Part shown: positions 15,923 to 25,008 of the stretch, piece after piece
How the letters are laid out: each line of letters opens with the position of its first letter
Position numbering within the stretch: the first letter of the stretch is position 1
Source of the DNA: JAGLCW01 sp964422555
Lineage (GTDB): Bacteria; Caldisericota; Caldisericia; UBA6126
Direction: 5' to 3'
DNA: 64,000 nucleotides
NCBI GenBank assembly: GCA_964422555.1
Contig: CAYRBR010000001.1
Location: 1 to 64,000, forward strand
Position numbers and translations under genes: made by a program
Notes under the pieces: model-generated
What the model was told of the DNA's origin: nothing
The model's database searches: none
The model's input: only the letters and a program-made list of their open reading frames with translations

Positions 15923-18058
15923 ATGAAAGAACATAAACCAATTACATTTGAACGGAAGATTGATGGCGTACACTATAGTTTTGAGTATGGAAAATTAGCA
16001 AAACAAGCAGGTGCGTCTTTGTTATGTACTGCTGGAGAAACAAAAGTACTAGTATTAGTTACAATGACCAGAGAACCAAAGGAAGATATTGATTTTTTCC
16101 CTCTAACAGTAGATTATTCAGAAAAGTTGTATTCAGCTGGAAAAATTCCAGGAGGTTTTTTTAAACGAGGTGGAAGACCTTCTGATAAAGAAATTCTAAA
16201 ATCAAGATTGATTGACAGACCTTTGCGACCTCTTTTCCCAAAGTATCTAAGAAATGGTGTTCAGATCATTGCTTATGTTCTTTCATTTGATGGTTTAAAT
16301 TCACCTGATATTTTAGCCATTAATGGAGCTTCCATAGCTGCATGTATATCAAATGCTCCATTCAACGGTCCTGTAGCTGCTACACGATGCGGGTTTATTA
16401 ACGGTGAACTTGTAGCAAATCCTCCTATTGAAGAAGGGGATGAAAATTCATTGGATCTTGTCGTAGCTGAAACTGAGAAGTCTGTTATGATGGTAGAGGC
16501 CGGAGCAAATATACTCGATGAAGATACTATTTTAGAGGCATTCCAGTTTATTCATGAAAAGAATCAAGAAATGATTTCTTGGCAAAAAGAAATCATTGAA
16601 GGGCTTCCGAAAAAAGAAAAGTATATTCCTGTTAAACCTGAAGCATCAGCTGATGCAACAGAAGCAGTAAAAAGTTTCCTTGATCCACGAATTGAAGATG
16701 CATTGTTCAATCCTGACAAGAAACAAAGAGAAGCCGCTGAACAAGAGCTTAGAGCAGATATGCATGAAGAATGTGATAGTCAATTTGAAGATAGAGAGAA
16801 AGAGCTTGATTTAGCTTATGATAACTATCTGTCCCACTATGTCAGAGATATGATTATTACAGCAAACAGAAGACCTGATGGAAGAAAAGAAGACGAAATT
16901 CGTGATCTTTCTATGGAAGTTGGACTGCTCCCAAGAGCTCACGGGAGTGCAGTGTTTACTCGAGGACAGACACAAGTACTTTCAGTTGTTACACTGGGGG
17001 GAAAAGGTGAAGGTCAGTTAATAGAAAGTATTGATGAAGAAGTTACAAAGCATTATATGCATTATTATAATTTCCCTCCATTCAGTGTTGGTGAAGTGCG
17101 ACCATTACGAGGAGCTGGGAGAAGAGAAGTTGGACACGGTGCTCTAGCCGAAAGAGCAGTGTATCCGGTTGTTCCTTCTGAAGAGAAATTTGCATACACA
17201 ATCCATGTAGTTTCCGAAGTGCTAGAATCAAATGGATCCAGTTCTCAGGCTTCCATCTGTGGAAGTACTTTAGCATTGATGGATGCTGGGGTTCCAATTT
17301 CGGATCCTGTTGCCGGTATTGCAATGGGATTGATTGCCGATGAAAATGGATCAGATTACCGAATTTTAACAGACATTCAGGGTGTTGAAGATTTTTCAGG
17401 TGACATGGATTTTAAAGTTGCTGGAACTCGCAATGGTATTACCGCTATTCAGATGGACGTAAAAAAACCAATTGTTACAATGCAAATACTGAAAGAAGGA
17501 TTTCAAAGAGCGAAATCTGCTCGAATTGATATTTTAGACAAGATGTTTGAGACAATTCAGGTAGCCAGACCAGATCTATCGATGTATGCTCCCAGAATGA
17601 AAATTGTTCAGATAAAACAGGAACATATTGGAGAATTAATTGGTCCTGGTGGAAAAAATATTAAGCGTATTATTGAAGAGACAGGTGTTAAGATTGACAT
17701 TGAGCCTGATGGAAGAGTGTTTATTTCATCCGACAATCAAGAAGGTTTAACAAAAGCACTGAATGAAATAGACGAGATTACAAAAGAAATTGAAGCTGGA
17801 CAAATATATAGCGGAAAAGTAGTCCGAATTTGTGATTTTGGGGCTTTTGTTGAGTTAAAAAAAGGTACAGATGGCCTTTTACATGTATCGCAGATTTCTT
17901 CAAGAAGAGTCAACAACGAAGATGGAAAACTAAAAGCTGGGAATGATATATTGGTAAGAATGGGTCAGATTGTTACTGTGAAGGTGGCTTCGGTGGATCC
18001 AGAAAATGGAAGAATTAGCTTAACAATGAAAGGGATTGAACAGAATCAAGAAGAATAG
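15923..18058 (+). CDS. pnp: Polyribonucleotide nucleotidyltransferase (PNPase)
   Basis: A 711-residue 3'-5' phosphorolytic exoribonuclease of the degradosome. It has two RNase PH domains (about 10-230 and 315-545, the second with RRPDGRKEDEIRDLS and GRREVGHGALAERA), a linking helical domain, a KH domain with the GPGGKNIKRI loop near 573-582, and a C-terminal S1 domain (about 625-700, GKVVRICDFGAFVEL). Length and domain order are standard. The start has only a distant AGAGG, so translation may depend on coupling to rpsO. The stop codon is followed after two bases by udg. Confidence 0.98.
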   Translation: MKEHKPITFERKIDGVHYSFEYGKLAKQAGASLLCTAGETKVLVLVTMTREPKEDIDFFPLTVDYSEKLYSAGKIPGGFFKRGGRPSDKEILKSRLIDRPLRPLFPKYLRNGVQIIAYVLSFDGLNSPDILAINGASIAACISNAPFNGPVAATRCGFINGELVANPPIEEGDENSLDLVVAETEKSVMMVEAGANILDEDTILEAFQFIHEKNQEMISWQKEIIEGLPKKEKYIPVKPEASADATEAVKSFLDPRIEDALFNPDKKQREAAEQELRADMHEECDSQFEDREKELDLAYDNYLSHYVRDMIITANRRPDGRKEDEIRDLSMEVGLLPRAHGSAVFTRGQTQVLSVVTLGGKGEGQLIESIDEEVTKHYMHYYNFPPFSVGEVRPLRGAGRREVGHGALAERAVYPVVPSEEKFAYTIHVVSEVLESNGSSSQASICGSTLALMDAGVPISDPVAGIAMGLIADENGSDYRILTDIQGVEDFSGDMDFKVAGTRNGITAIQMDVKKPIVTMQILKEGFQRAKSARIDILDKMFETIQVARPDLSMYAPRMKIVQIKQEHIGELIGPGGKNIKRIIEETGVKIDIEPDGRVFISSDNQEGLTKALNEIDEITKEIEAGQIYSGKVVRICDFGAFVELKKGTDGLLHVSQISSRRVNNEDGKLKAGNDILVRMGQIVTVKVASVDPENGRISLTMKGIEQNQEE

Positions 18059-18060
18059 TA

Positions 18061-18657
18061 ATGGATCCTCAACTATGGTCAGATAACTGGAAACAAAATA
18101 TCGCTGAATCATTAGAAAAAAGAATAAAGAATTGTAAGAAATGTGATTTGTGCAAAACTAGGAATAATCCTGTACCTGGTGCAGGATGTCTTGATGCCGA
18201 TGTTATGTTCATCGGTGAAGGTCCTGGAAAGAATGAAGATATTGCTGGCTTACCATTTGTAGGTCAAGCTGGAAAAATACTAGATAGTTTGCTTGATAGT
18301 ATCGGTCTGGAAAGAAGTGATATTTTCATTGGAAATACTGTGAAGTGCCGTCCTCCTAATAACAGAACTCCATCAGTTAAAGAGATGGAGGCGTGTAAAC
18401 CCTATTTGGTTTCTCAAATCGAGTTAATACAACCCAAAATTATCGTTATCATGGGAAGTGCTGCATTATCTTCACTTTTTGGTCCCGGACGTTCCATTTC
18501 GAAAGAACGAGGTAAGCCGGTTGATTTGGAGGGTATCTGTTATTTTCCTACCTATCATCCTGCTGCTGCTTTATATAGACGACAAACTCTTGAGTATATA
18601 CAAGAGGATTTTTATAAACTAAATCAATTATTAATTGAGAAGAAAGAGACAACATGA
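18061..18657 (+). CDS. udg: Family 4 uracil-DNA glycosylase (Fe-S)
   Basis: A 198-residue monofunctional glycosylase that removes uracil from DNA. Motif 1 GEGPGKNEDIAGLPFVGQAG (52-71) and the YHPAAAL motif near 185 are those of family 4. Cysteines at 25, 28, 31, 96 and 112 include the four that hold the 4Fe-4S cluster in this family. It begins two bases after pnp's stop and ends with ATGA overlapping rnj. It has no ribosome-binding site of its own, which fits translational coupling within an RNA/DNA maintenance operon. Confidence 0.95.
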   Translation: MDPQLWSDNWKQNIAESLEKRIKNCKKCDLCKTRNNPVPGAGCLDADVMFIGEGPGKNEDIAGLPFVGQAGKILDSLLDSIGLERSDIFIGNTVKCRPPNNRTPSVKEMEACKPYLVSQIELIQPKIIVIMGSAALSSLFGPGRSISKERGKPVDLEGICYFPTYHPAAALYRRQTLEYIQEDFYKLNQLLIEKKETT

Positions 18658-20300
18658 AAATACAAGTAAATTTTATGGGAGGTTTGAACGAAATTGGCAA
18701 GAATATGACATTGTTCGAATTTGATAACGACATCATTATTCTTGATGCAGGTTTTGAATTTCCCAGTGCTGATTTATTAGGAATCGATAGAGTTATACCT
18801 GATATAACGTACGCTGTAGAGAATAAAAAAAAGATAAAAGCAATCGTCTTGTCCCATGGTCATGCTGACCACATTGGTGGATTACGATATTTTTGTAAAG
18901 AATTAGGATATCCTCCCATTTATGCAACTGCATTAACAATTGGAATTGTAAAATCAGAATTACCAGCACATATTTCGAAGAATATTCAATTCAAAGAAGT
19001 GAAACTTCCATCATCTGTGAAAATCGGAAGAATAAAAATTGATTTTTTACGAGTAACACATAGTATACCAGACGGTTTGGCAACAGTATTTCATACACCT
19101 TACGGAAATATATTCCATTCGGGTGATTTCAAAGTAGACCTAACTCCGATCGATAATAAACCTATTGATTTACAGGGGATTGCTCATGCTGGCAGAGAAG
19201 GTGTTCTGTTATATATGGGGGATAGTACAAATGCTGATGAACCTGGATTTACTCCATCTGAAAAAACAGTTGGACTTAAATTAGAGGATTTAATCCGAGC
19301 TTCTGAAGGAAGAATATTTGTAGCTACTTTTTCCACTAATCTTCACAGAATTCAGCAGGTTATTGATATTGCCCAAAAAGTGAACCGTAAAGTTCTTGTT
19401 GATGGAAGATCAATGATGAACACAATCCAGGTTGCGAAAGAACTTTGATATTCTTCTATCCCAGACAACTTGATTGCAAAAAACAGGGAAGCTCAGTTGT
19501 TACCGGATAATCGTTTAATTATCTTAACGACAGGTACACAAGGAGAACCATTTTCTGGACTAACAAAATTAGCAAGAAATCAACACGGTTTACTCAGACT
19601 AAAGAAAAATGACAAAGTAATTATTTCAGCTGATCCAATCCCAGGAAACGAAGCTTCTGTAACAAAGAATATAAACAATCTTATCCGTTTGGGTGCCGAT
19701 GTGGTTTATCGAACAGAAGGTATTCATGCATCCGGTCACGGCTCAAAAGAAGATTTACGACTTATGATGTCGTTGATAAAACCGAAATTTTTCATTCCAG
19801 TACATGGAGAGTACAGACAAATGTATGCTCATTGTAAAATTGCACACGAAGTGGGAGTTCCTGTTAACAATACTAAGATTTGTGAGAATGGAGCTTCTAT
19901 ACAGTTTTCAAAATCTCAAATGAGGCAAGTTGGCAGAATACCTGCTGACCCCATTTATATTGATGGAAGAAACGTAGGAGATATAGGTTTATCAGTAATT
20001 AATGAGCGCAAGCGTCTTTCAAGAGAAGGGGTTTTAAACGTAGTTGTGATTGTCAATCTCAAGAGACGTTCTATGACAACTCTGCCATTGATTGAAACAA
20101 AAGGACTTATATCATCTGATTTTTCGAGTAACTTATACGAAAAAGTAACACAAGGTATTAAAGAGATTGTTAGAAAATGGTCGAAACAAAATGGAGATGG
20201 ATCTGATCTTGAAAAAATGGTGAAAGGATATTTAGGAAGTTTCTTTTCTGCTGAAATTCATAGAAAACCTGTCATTTTCGTATCTGTTATTGAAGGGTAA
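18654..20300 (+). CDS. rnj: Ribonuclease J, frame interrupted by one in-frame UGA
   Basis: A 548-codon metallo-beta-lactamase/beta-CASP nuclease (endo- and 5'-3' exoribonuclease) central to mRNA decay in Gram-positives. The metal site HGHADH is at residues 68-73, and ATFSTNLHR, TGTQGEP and ASGHGSKEDL of the beta-CASP part follow. Codon 265 (19446-19448) is TGA, splitting it into 264- and about 276-residue pieces that remain in one frame. At this place the family normally has Gly (ELGY), so GGA to TGA is a one-base change. No ribosome-binding site precedes the TTG at 19470. Possible explanations are a sequencing or assembly error, a true nonsense mutation, or readthrough. It overlaps udg by ATGA. 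Confidence 0.93.
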
Positions 20301-20304
20301 TTCC

Positions 20305-20835
20305 ATGAAAAGTAGTAGCTTTCTAACAGTCAAATGGATTCGAGCTTCCATTATTGGGGCTTTGTATTTTGCCTTAACTGTTGTTATCGCTCCTTTGTCG
20401 TTTGGACCAGTTCAGGTTCGAGTATCTGAGTTACTAACTGTACTACCTTTTTTCTTTCCCGAAGCTATTTGGGGTCTTACAATTGGTTGTTTGTTGGCTA
20501 ATTTGTTTTCCCCCTTTGGTATTGTCGATATTGTTGGTGGAACTCTATGTACCTTCATTGCAGCTTATTTAACCTATCTGTGTCGACATATTCCTCGAAA
20601 GACTATTGGTGCTTATATATCTATTCTCCCACCTATTTTAATCAATGGATTTGGTGTTAGTTTTTATGTAACATCCATGGCTGGAGGAGCTTTTTCTGTT
20701 CAGAATTTTTCGTTTCCTTTATATTTTTCTATTGCAGGATCTATATTATTGGGAGAAGCAATTTCTGTTGGAATAGGGGGATCTATGCTCATAACTTATT
20801 TGTTGCACAATACATTCAATGTATACAATAATTAG
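20305..20835 (+). CDS. queT: QueT-family ECF transporter S component
   Basis: A 176-residue membrane protein with about five helices. The N-terminal region QVRVSELLTVLPFFFPEAIWGLTIGCLLANLFS and the following DIVGGTLCTFIAAYLTYL match the QueT family, predicted to bind queuosine precursors such as preQ1 or queuine for import with a shared ECF module. Start chosen at ATG 20305, four bases after the rnj stop. No preQ1 riboswitch lies upstream, since it is within an operon. Substrate is inferred from the family only, and no queuosine genes are in the window. Confidence 0.87.
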   Translation: MKSSSFLTVKWIRASIIGALYFALTVVIAPLSFGPVQVRVSELLTVLPFFFPEAIWGLTIGCLLANLFSPFGIVDIVGGTLCTFIAAYLTYLCRHIPRKTIGAYISILPPILINGFGVSFYVTSMAGGAFSVQNFSFPLYFSIAGSILLGEAISVGIGGSMLITYLLHNTFNVYNN

Positions 20836-20849
20836 AACAAGGAGTTAAA

Positions 20850-21689
20850 ATGAAGGTAGCTTTGGCTCAAATGGAACCGGTTTTTGCAAATTGGGAAAAA
20901 TCACTTGAGAAACATGCCCTGTTTGTTGAAAAAGCGATAGACGAAAAAGCTGACTTGATTGTATTCCCCGAGATGTCATTAACAGGGTATAATTTGAAAG
21001 ATCTTACTCCTGATTTATGTGTAGATCCTACTAGAGAAAAACTGAAAGAAGTTCTTCGATTGTCTATGCAAATTGATGTAGTAGTCAGTTATCCTGAAGT
21101 GGATCACCAATATCGACGATATATTAGTGCTGCTTACTGTTCAAAAGGTGAAATTGAATCGGTCCATCGAAAAGTATTTCTTCCTGTTAATGGAATGTTT
21201 AATGATCCGAAAGATTTTGTAGCAGGAAGTACTTTTCATACTTTTACTATTGACAATATCCGAATGGGAATGTTAGTGTGCAGAGATATGTGGCATGAAG
21301 AAGCTGTAGTGGCTATGGTGAAACAAGGAGTTCAGTGCATAATTGTCTGTGCAAATATTCCATTGCGTGATATTAATAGCACAGGACCTGTTATTGACTC
21401 ATTTATAGAAAGAACTGTAAGGGGATATGCTGAAAAGAACGATATCTATTTTGTTTATGTGAATCGTGTTGGTTTTGAAGAAGGAACTTGTTTTTATGGG
21501 GGGAGCATGCTGGTAGATCCTTCGGGAACAATTGCATGTAAACTACCTTTTATAGAAGAAAAGATTGATTACGCATCCATTAATTTAGATACAATACGAA
21601 AGAAAATTCGATCCTTTCCACTTCACTTTGATAGAAAAGACAATCTGATTGGAAAGCTGTTTCTAGAGGATGAAAATGAAAACAAATAG
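20850..21689 (+). CDS. Nitrilase-superfamily amidase, probable glutaminase subunit of NAD+ synthetase
   Basis: A 279-residue carbon-nitrogen hydrolase with the full Glu-Lys-Cys triad: FPEMSLTGYN (Glu near 41), HRKVFLPV (Lys near 110) and VCRDMWHEEA (Cys near 146). In glutamine-dependent NAD+ synthetases this domain is fused in front of NadE and supplies ammonia. Here it is a separate gene overlapping nadE by 20 bases, which strongly suggests the two products act together. It has AAGGAG before the ATG. A stand-alone omega-amidase or carbamoyl hydrolase is the less likely alternative. Confidence 0.85.
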   Translation: MKVALAQMEPVFANWEKSLEKHALFVEKAIDEKADLIVFPEMSLTGYNLKDLTPDLCVDPTREKLKEVLRLSMQIDVVVSYPEVDHQYRRYISAAYCSKGEIESVHRKVFLPVNGMFNDPKDFVAGSTFHTFTIDNIRMGMLVCRDMWHEEAVVAMVKQGVQCIIVCANIPLRDINSTGPVIDSFIERTVRGYAEKNDIYFVYVNRVGFEEGTCFYGGSMLVDPSGTIACKLPFIEEKIDYASINLDTIRKKIRSFPLHFDRKDNLIGKLFLEDENENK

Positions 21690-22527
21690 CAATAAGAAAT
21701 TCATGTTAGAGCAAGAACCCTTTTTCCTTGAAAAGGTATTAACGCAGTTTATTCAAGCTGAGTTACATAAGTATGGATTCGAGAAAGCAGTTATTGCACT
21801 TTCTGGAGGTTTAGATTCCACAGTAGTAACCTACCTTGTTTCAAAAATTCTCCCATCATCTCAAATTGTATTACTTTATATGCCCTATGGAGAAGGTCTT
21901 TCAAATAACGATCATGTAGAGTTGGTTGCCAAAGATCTTGGGCTTGAGTTAAAAACATGGAACATGAAAGAAATTGCCGATTTATTTTTTTTAGAAAGAT
22001 CGGTTACGGAGCCTCTCCGGAAAGGGAATATTTTAGCTAGGTTGCGAATGATTAATGCATTTGATTGGAGTGCGAAAGAAAAAGCACTTGTTGTAGGAAC
22101 CAGCAACAAAACAGAATTACTGATTGGGTATAGTACCTGGTATGGAGATAGTGCAGCTGGTATTATGCCTATTGGTGACCTATTTAAAACACAGGTTTTT
22201 TCTTTAGCAAAGCATTTACATGTACCTTCCCCAATTATAGAAAAATCACCTTCTGCGGAATTGTGGGAGGGACAAACTGATGAAAAAGAAATTGGAATCA
22301 ATTATGATTTGCTAGATACAATTCTCTATTACCATGTTGACTTACGCTATACTCATCAAGAGATTCTTGAGCTAGGTTTCTCCGAAGCAATTGTACAGCG
22401 AGTTATAAAAATGTGTAATAAGGCTTTGTATAAACAACGTTTACCTATCATACCGAAAGTATCCAAAAGGACAATTGGATTGGATTATCTTCTCATGAAA
22501 GAAACTATCTTGTCAGGAATGCAATGA
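21670..22527 (+). CDS. nadE: NAD+ synthetase (adenylating domain)
   Basis: A 285-residue protein of the N-type ATP pyrophosphatase family amidating deamido-NAD+ to NAD+. The P-loop ALSGGLDSTVV lies near residues 42-52; GTSNKTELLIGY and the PIGDLFKTQVFSLA segment follow, and the C-terminal helical region ends in KRTIGLDYLL. It lacks the N-terminal glutaminase domain, which is the overlapping upstream gene. The final ATGA is followed at once by the next start, indicating a coupled operon. Confidence 0.95.
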   Translation: MKMKTNSNKKFMLEQEPFFLEKVLTQFIQAELHKYGFEKAVIALSGGLDSTVVTYLVSKILPSSQIVLLYMPYGEGLSNNDHVELVAKDLGLELKTWNMKEIADLFFLERSVTEPLRKGNILARLRMINAFDWSAKEKALVVGTSNKTELLIGYSTWYGDSAAGIMPIGDLFKTQVFSLAKHLHVPSPIIEKSPSAELWEGQTDEKEIGINYDLLDTILYYHVDLRYTHQEILELGFSEAIVQRVIKMCNKALYKQRLPIIPKVSKRTIGLDYLLMKETILSGMQ

Positions 22528-22530
22528 GCG

Positions 22531-23730
22531 ATGAGTTATTATTCAGTAAGTCGAATCGAAACGTATAATTCTTGTCCAAAGAAGTACAAGTTTCGATATA
22601 TTGACCGGATTACTCCTCCCAAAGGAGAGATGTCACTAAACATTCTAGTTGGGAATAGTGTCCACAAAACCCTTGAGACAGTTTATAGAGAGTACATGAA
22701 AACTCGGAAACTAGTCTCTTTCGAAGAAATGATGGTACGATACTCTCAAATATGGGATACCTATATGAAAGAAAATGTCGTTACAATTCATATATCCCAG
22801 GATCCTGAAGATTTCAAAAAAGAAGGGGAGAGTATCCTTGTATCGTATTACAATAAAGAGATAGAAAAAGAAAAGATGGATCAAACTATTGCAGTTGAAA
22901 GATCTTTTTTTGTAATTCTAGAAGACTACAAATTAAAAGCAGTAATCGATCGGATTGATTATCGAGATGAGAATACCTTTTTGATTTACGACTACAAAAC
23001 AACATCTCATTTTCCAGAAAAAAAGAACCTGGAAGATGATATGCAATTACCTTTGTATCAGATGGCCATAAAGCAAACCTATCCAGACGTTAAGAGAGTT
23101 TTGCTAAATTGGCATTTTCTTCGATTCAACAAAACAATATCTATTTCAAAAGAAGAAAATGATCTAACTGAAACCAAAAAAAGAATTTTGGATAATATCA
23201 GAGCTATTGAATTGGATCGGAATTTTGAAGCCAATAAAACTCCTCTATGTGATTATTGTCCATACCAAGATATTTGTCCGGCATTTAAGCATTTGTTTAC
23301 GCTGGAAAATCTTGAAAATCAAGATTTAGATGAAGGATATCAGGCAGTAAACAAAATTGCTGAAATATCTACAGAAATTAAAGAACATCAGTATGCTTTA
23401 AAAAAACTAAAAGAGGAACAGGAAGAATGGGAAGAAAGGGCAGAGTTGTTTGCCGTAGAACACGAAATGTCTGCTCTTGAAGGCGATACACATGAGTTAA
23501 TAATCAACAGAAAGAAAGAGATTTCATTTCCTGATTCAAAAGATCCGGCTCGAATTGCTTTGGAAAGCTTTCTTAAAGATAACAATCTTTGGGAACAAGT
23601 ATCAATAATGTATGGACCTAAGATAAAAAAGGTGATTTCCAATTCTTCTCTTGAAAAGAAAATTCTAGAAGAACTCATGGGTTTCTCCTTTATTAAAGAA
23701 AAAACTAGTTTTCGATTAAAGAAAAAATAA
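22531..23730 (+). CDS. RecB-like PD-(D/E)XK nuclease with Fe-S cysteines
   Basis: A 399-residue protein with the PDDEXK_1 fold of AddB/RecB C-terminal and Cas4 nucleases. It shows SRIETYNSCPKKYKFRYID at the N-terminus (Cys15), catalytic VIDRID and DYKTTS strands (about 135-160), the QLPLYQMA motif near 172, and a Cys trio at 240, 243 and 249 (CDYCPYQDIC). The four cysteines can hold a 4Fe-4S cluster. The C-terminal ~130 residues include a coiled coil (about 270-315) and an additional domain I do not recognise. No helicase or CRISPR genes are adjacent, so its partner is unknown. It begins four bases after nadE. Confidence 0.88.
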   Translation: MSYYSVSRIETYNSCPKKYKFRYIDRITPPKGEMSLNILVGNSVHKTLETVYREYMKTRKLVSFEEMMVRYSQIWDTYMKENVVTIHISQDPEDFKKEGESILVSYYNKEIEKEKMDQTIAVERSFFVILEDYKLKAVIDRIDYRDENTFLIYDYKTTSHFPEKKNLEDDMQLPLYQMAIKQTYPDVKRVLLNWHFLRFNKTISISKEENDLTETKKRILDNIRAIELDRNFEANKTPLCDYCPYQDICPAFKHLFTLENLENQDLDEGYQAVNKIAEISTEIKEHQYALKKLKEEQEEWEERAELFAVEHEMSALEGDTHELIINRKKEISFPDSKDPARIALESFLKDNNLWEQVSIMYGPKIKKVISNSSLEKKILEELMGFSFIKEKTSFRLKKK

Positions 23731-23792
23731 ACGTTTCTTTCTATCTATGTTACACTACTATAGTGAAAATTGTAAACAGGAGATGATGAATT

Positions 23793-24980
23793 ATGAAACA
23801 GAATGTTATTGCTCTCATAATTGTTATATTAGTACTGGCTCTCGGAGTCTTTTTTATTGTTCGGTATGAAGGAATTACTCCGAATGATTCAGCTACTAAA
23901 AACGAGCAAGAATCACAAAACACCGACGATCCTGTGAAAAATGAAAATTATTCTGCCGACGATGTTACAGATCCTGACACTGTAATATGCGTTATTGGTG
24001 ACAATGAATATTCTTTTACGATGCAAGATTTTATCTCTGAAATGTATCGCATTATGCCCAATGATTTTGAAGAAACCATGAGTCAGCTTTCTGCTCCAGA
24101 TCAAAAACTTCATCGTAAACAATTAGAAGAACAGGTAATGGATTTTTTGGTGGAAGCAGCTTACGTTGAATTGTATTTCCAGGATAGTGGAATGACTATT
24201 TCGCAAGAAGAAATTGAGGAAGAGAAAGAAAAGATTCGACAGAGTTTACGAGATCAAAGCGGAAAACCCGATTTAGATGTAGAAGCTTATTTTGAAAACA
24301 TGGGTGTGACAGATGAAATGTTCACAGAAGACATGCGAAGTCAGATCATGTTTAGAAAAGTTTTTTCTCCACTAATGGATGATGTAGAGGTTTCGGATAA
24401 AGAAGTGGAAGATTATTACAATGAAAATACAGACAAATTCGATGTACCCGATCGAGTGAATATTGATGTAATCATAACTTATGATGAAGAAAAGGTAAAC
24501 GAGATCATGCAAAAGTATAACCAGGGTGTATCATTTGAAGATCTTGCTGTAGAGTATTCAGAAGATCCAACAATGAAGCAGAATAAGGGTGCAGTTGGTT
24601 GGATTACAGAAGCCGAATTACCTCCTGAAATGTCTCAACATATTTTTAACGAAGAAGAGTATGGCGATGGAGATGTTATTACTTTTAAGATTGAAACAGT
24701 ATACTATGTCGTTAGAAGAAATGACAGAGAAGATGCCCATACTCCTTCATTTGATGAAGTAAAAGACCAAGTAAAAGTTGCTGCTCTTGACGCAAAAAGG
24801 GAACAGGTTTATAAAGATTTCATTGAGGAACAGAAGAAACATTATGGAGAACCTATTATTTCTCCCGACATTGTATTTCCTTCTGATGTTGTCACTTCTT
24901 CTATCCCTCCTAACACACTTCCAGGGATGGAAGGTATGGTGGAACAGTATATGGAGGGGCAAGAACAAGCCAACCCATAG
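23793..24980 (+). CDS. Membrane-anchored parvulin-type peptidyl-prolyl isomerase (SurA/PrsA-like)
   Basis: A 395-residue extracytoplasmic foldase. A hydrophobic N-terminal segment (about 6-23) with no lipobox Cys serves as a membrane anchor or signal peptide. A SurA_N-type helical domain (about 60-205) is followed by a parvulin domain (about 218-315, with SFEDLAVEYSEDP and GAVGWITEAELPP) and a helical C-terminus. It assists the folding of secreted proteins after Sec export. It has AGGAGATGATG before the ATG and a possible -10 TATAGT about 30 bases further up. It converges with the SDR gene. Confidence 0.9.
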   Translation: MKQNVIALIIVILVLALGVFFIVRYEGITPNDSATKNEQESQNTDDPVKNENYSADDVTDPDTVICVIGDNEYSFTMQDFISEMYRIMPNDFEETMSQLSAPDQKLHRKQLEEQVMDFLVEAAYVELYFQDSGMTISQEEIEEEKEKIRQSLRDQSGKPDLDVEAYFENMGVTDEMFTEDMRSQIMFRKVFSPLMDDVEVSDKEVEDYYNENTDKFDVPDRVNIDVIITYDEEKVNEIMQKYNQGVSFEDLAVEYSEDPTMKQNKGAVGWITEAELPPEMSQHIFNEEEYGDGDVITFKIETVYYVVRRNDREDAHTPSFDEVKDQVKVAALDAKREQVYKDFIEEQKKHYGEPIISPDIVFPSDVVTSSIPPNTLPGMEGMVEQYMEGQEQANP

Positions 24981-25008
24981 CTATATCCAGGTAGGAAAAT
25001 GGCAAGAA

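Noticed and set aside
19446..19500. Selenocysteine insertion at the RNase J UGA
   Set aside because: The family residue is Gly rather than Cys, and no suitable SECIS-like hairpin follows the codon.
18654..20300. Alternative genetic code with UGA as glycine (as in Gracilibacteria/SR1)
   Set aside because: No other gene in the window contains an in-frame UGA, and nine genes use UGA as their stop.
21912..22301. A 129-residue minus-strand open frame over nadE
   Set aside because: It is antisense to conserved NadE codons and has no family features.
22531..23730. Cas4 of a CRISPR system
   Set aside because: Although it shares Fe-S cysteines with Cas4, it is longer, in a NAD operon, and no repeat array or cas gene is near.
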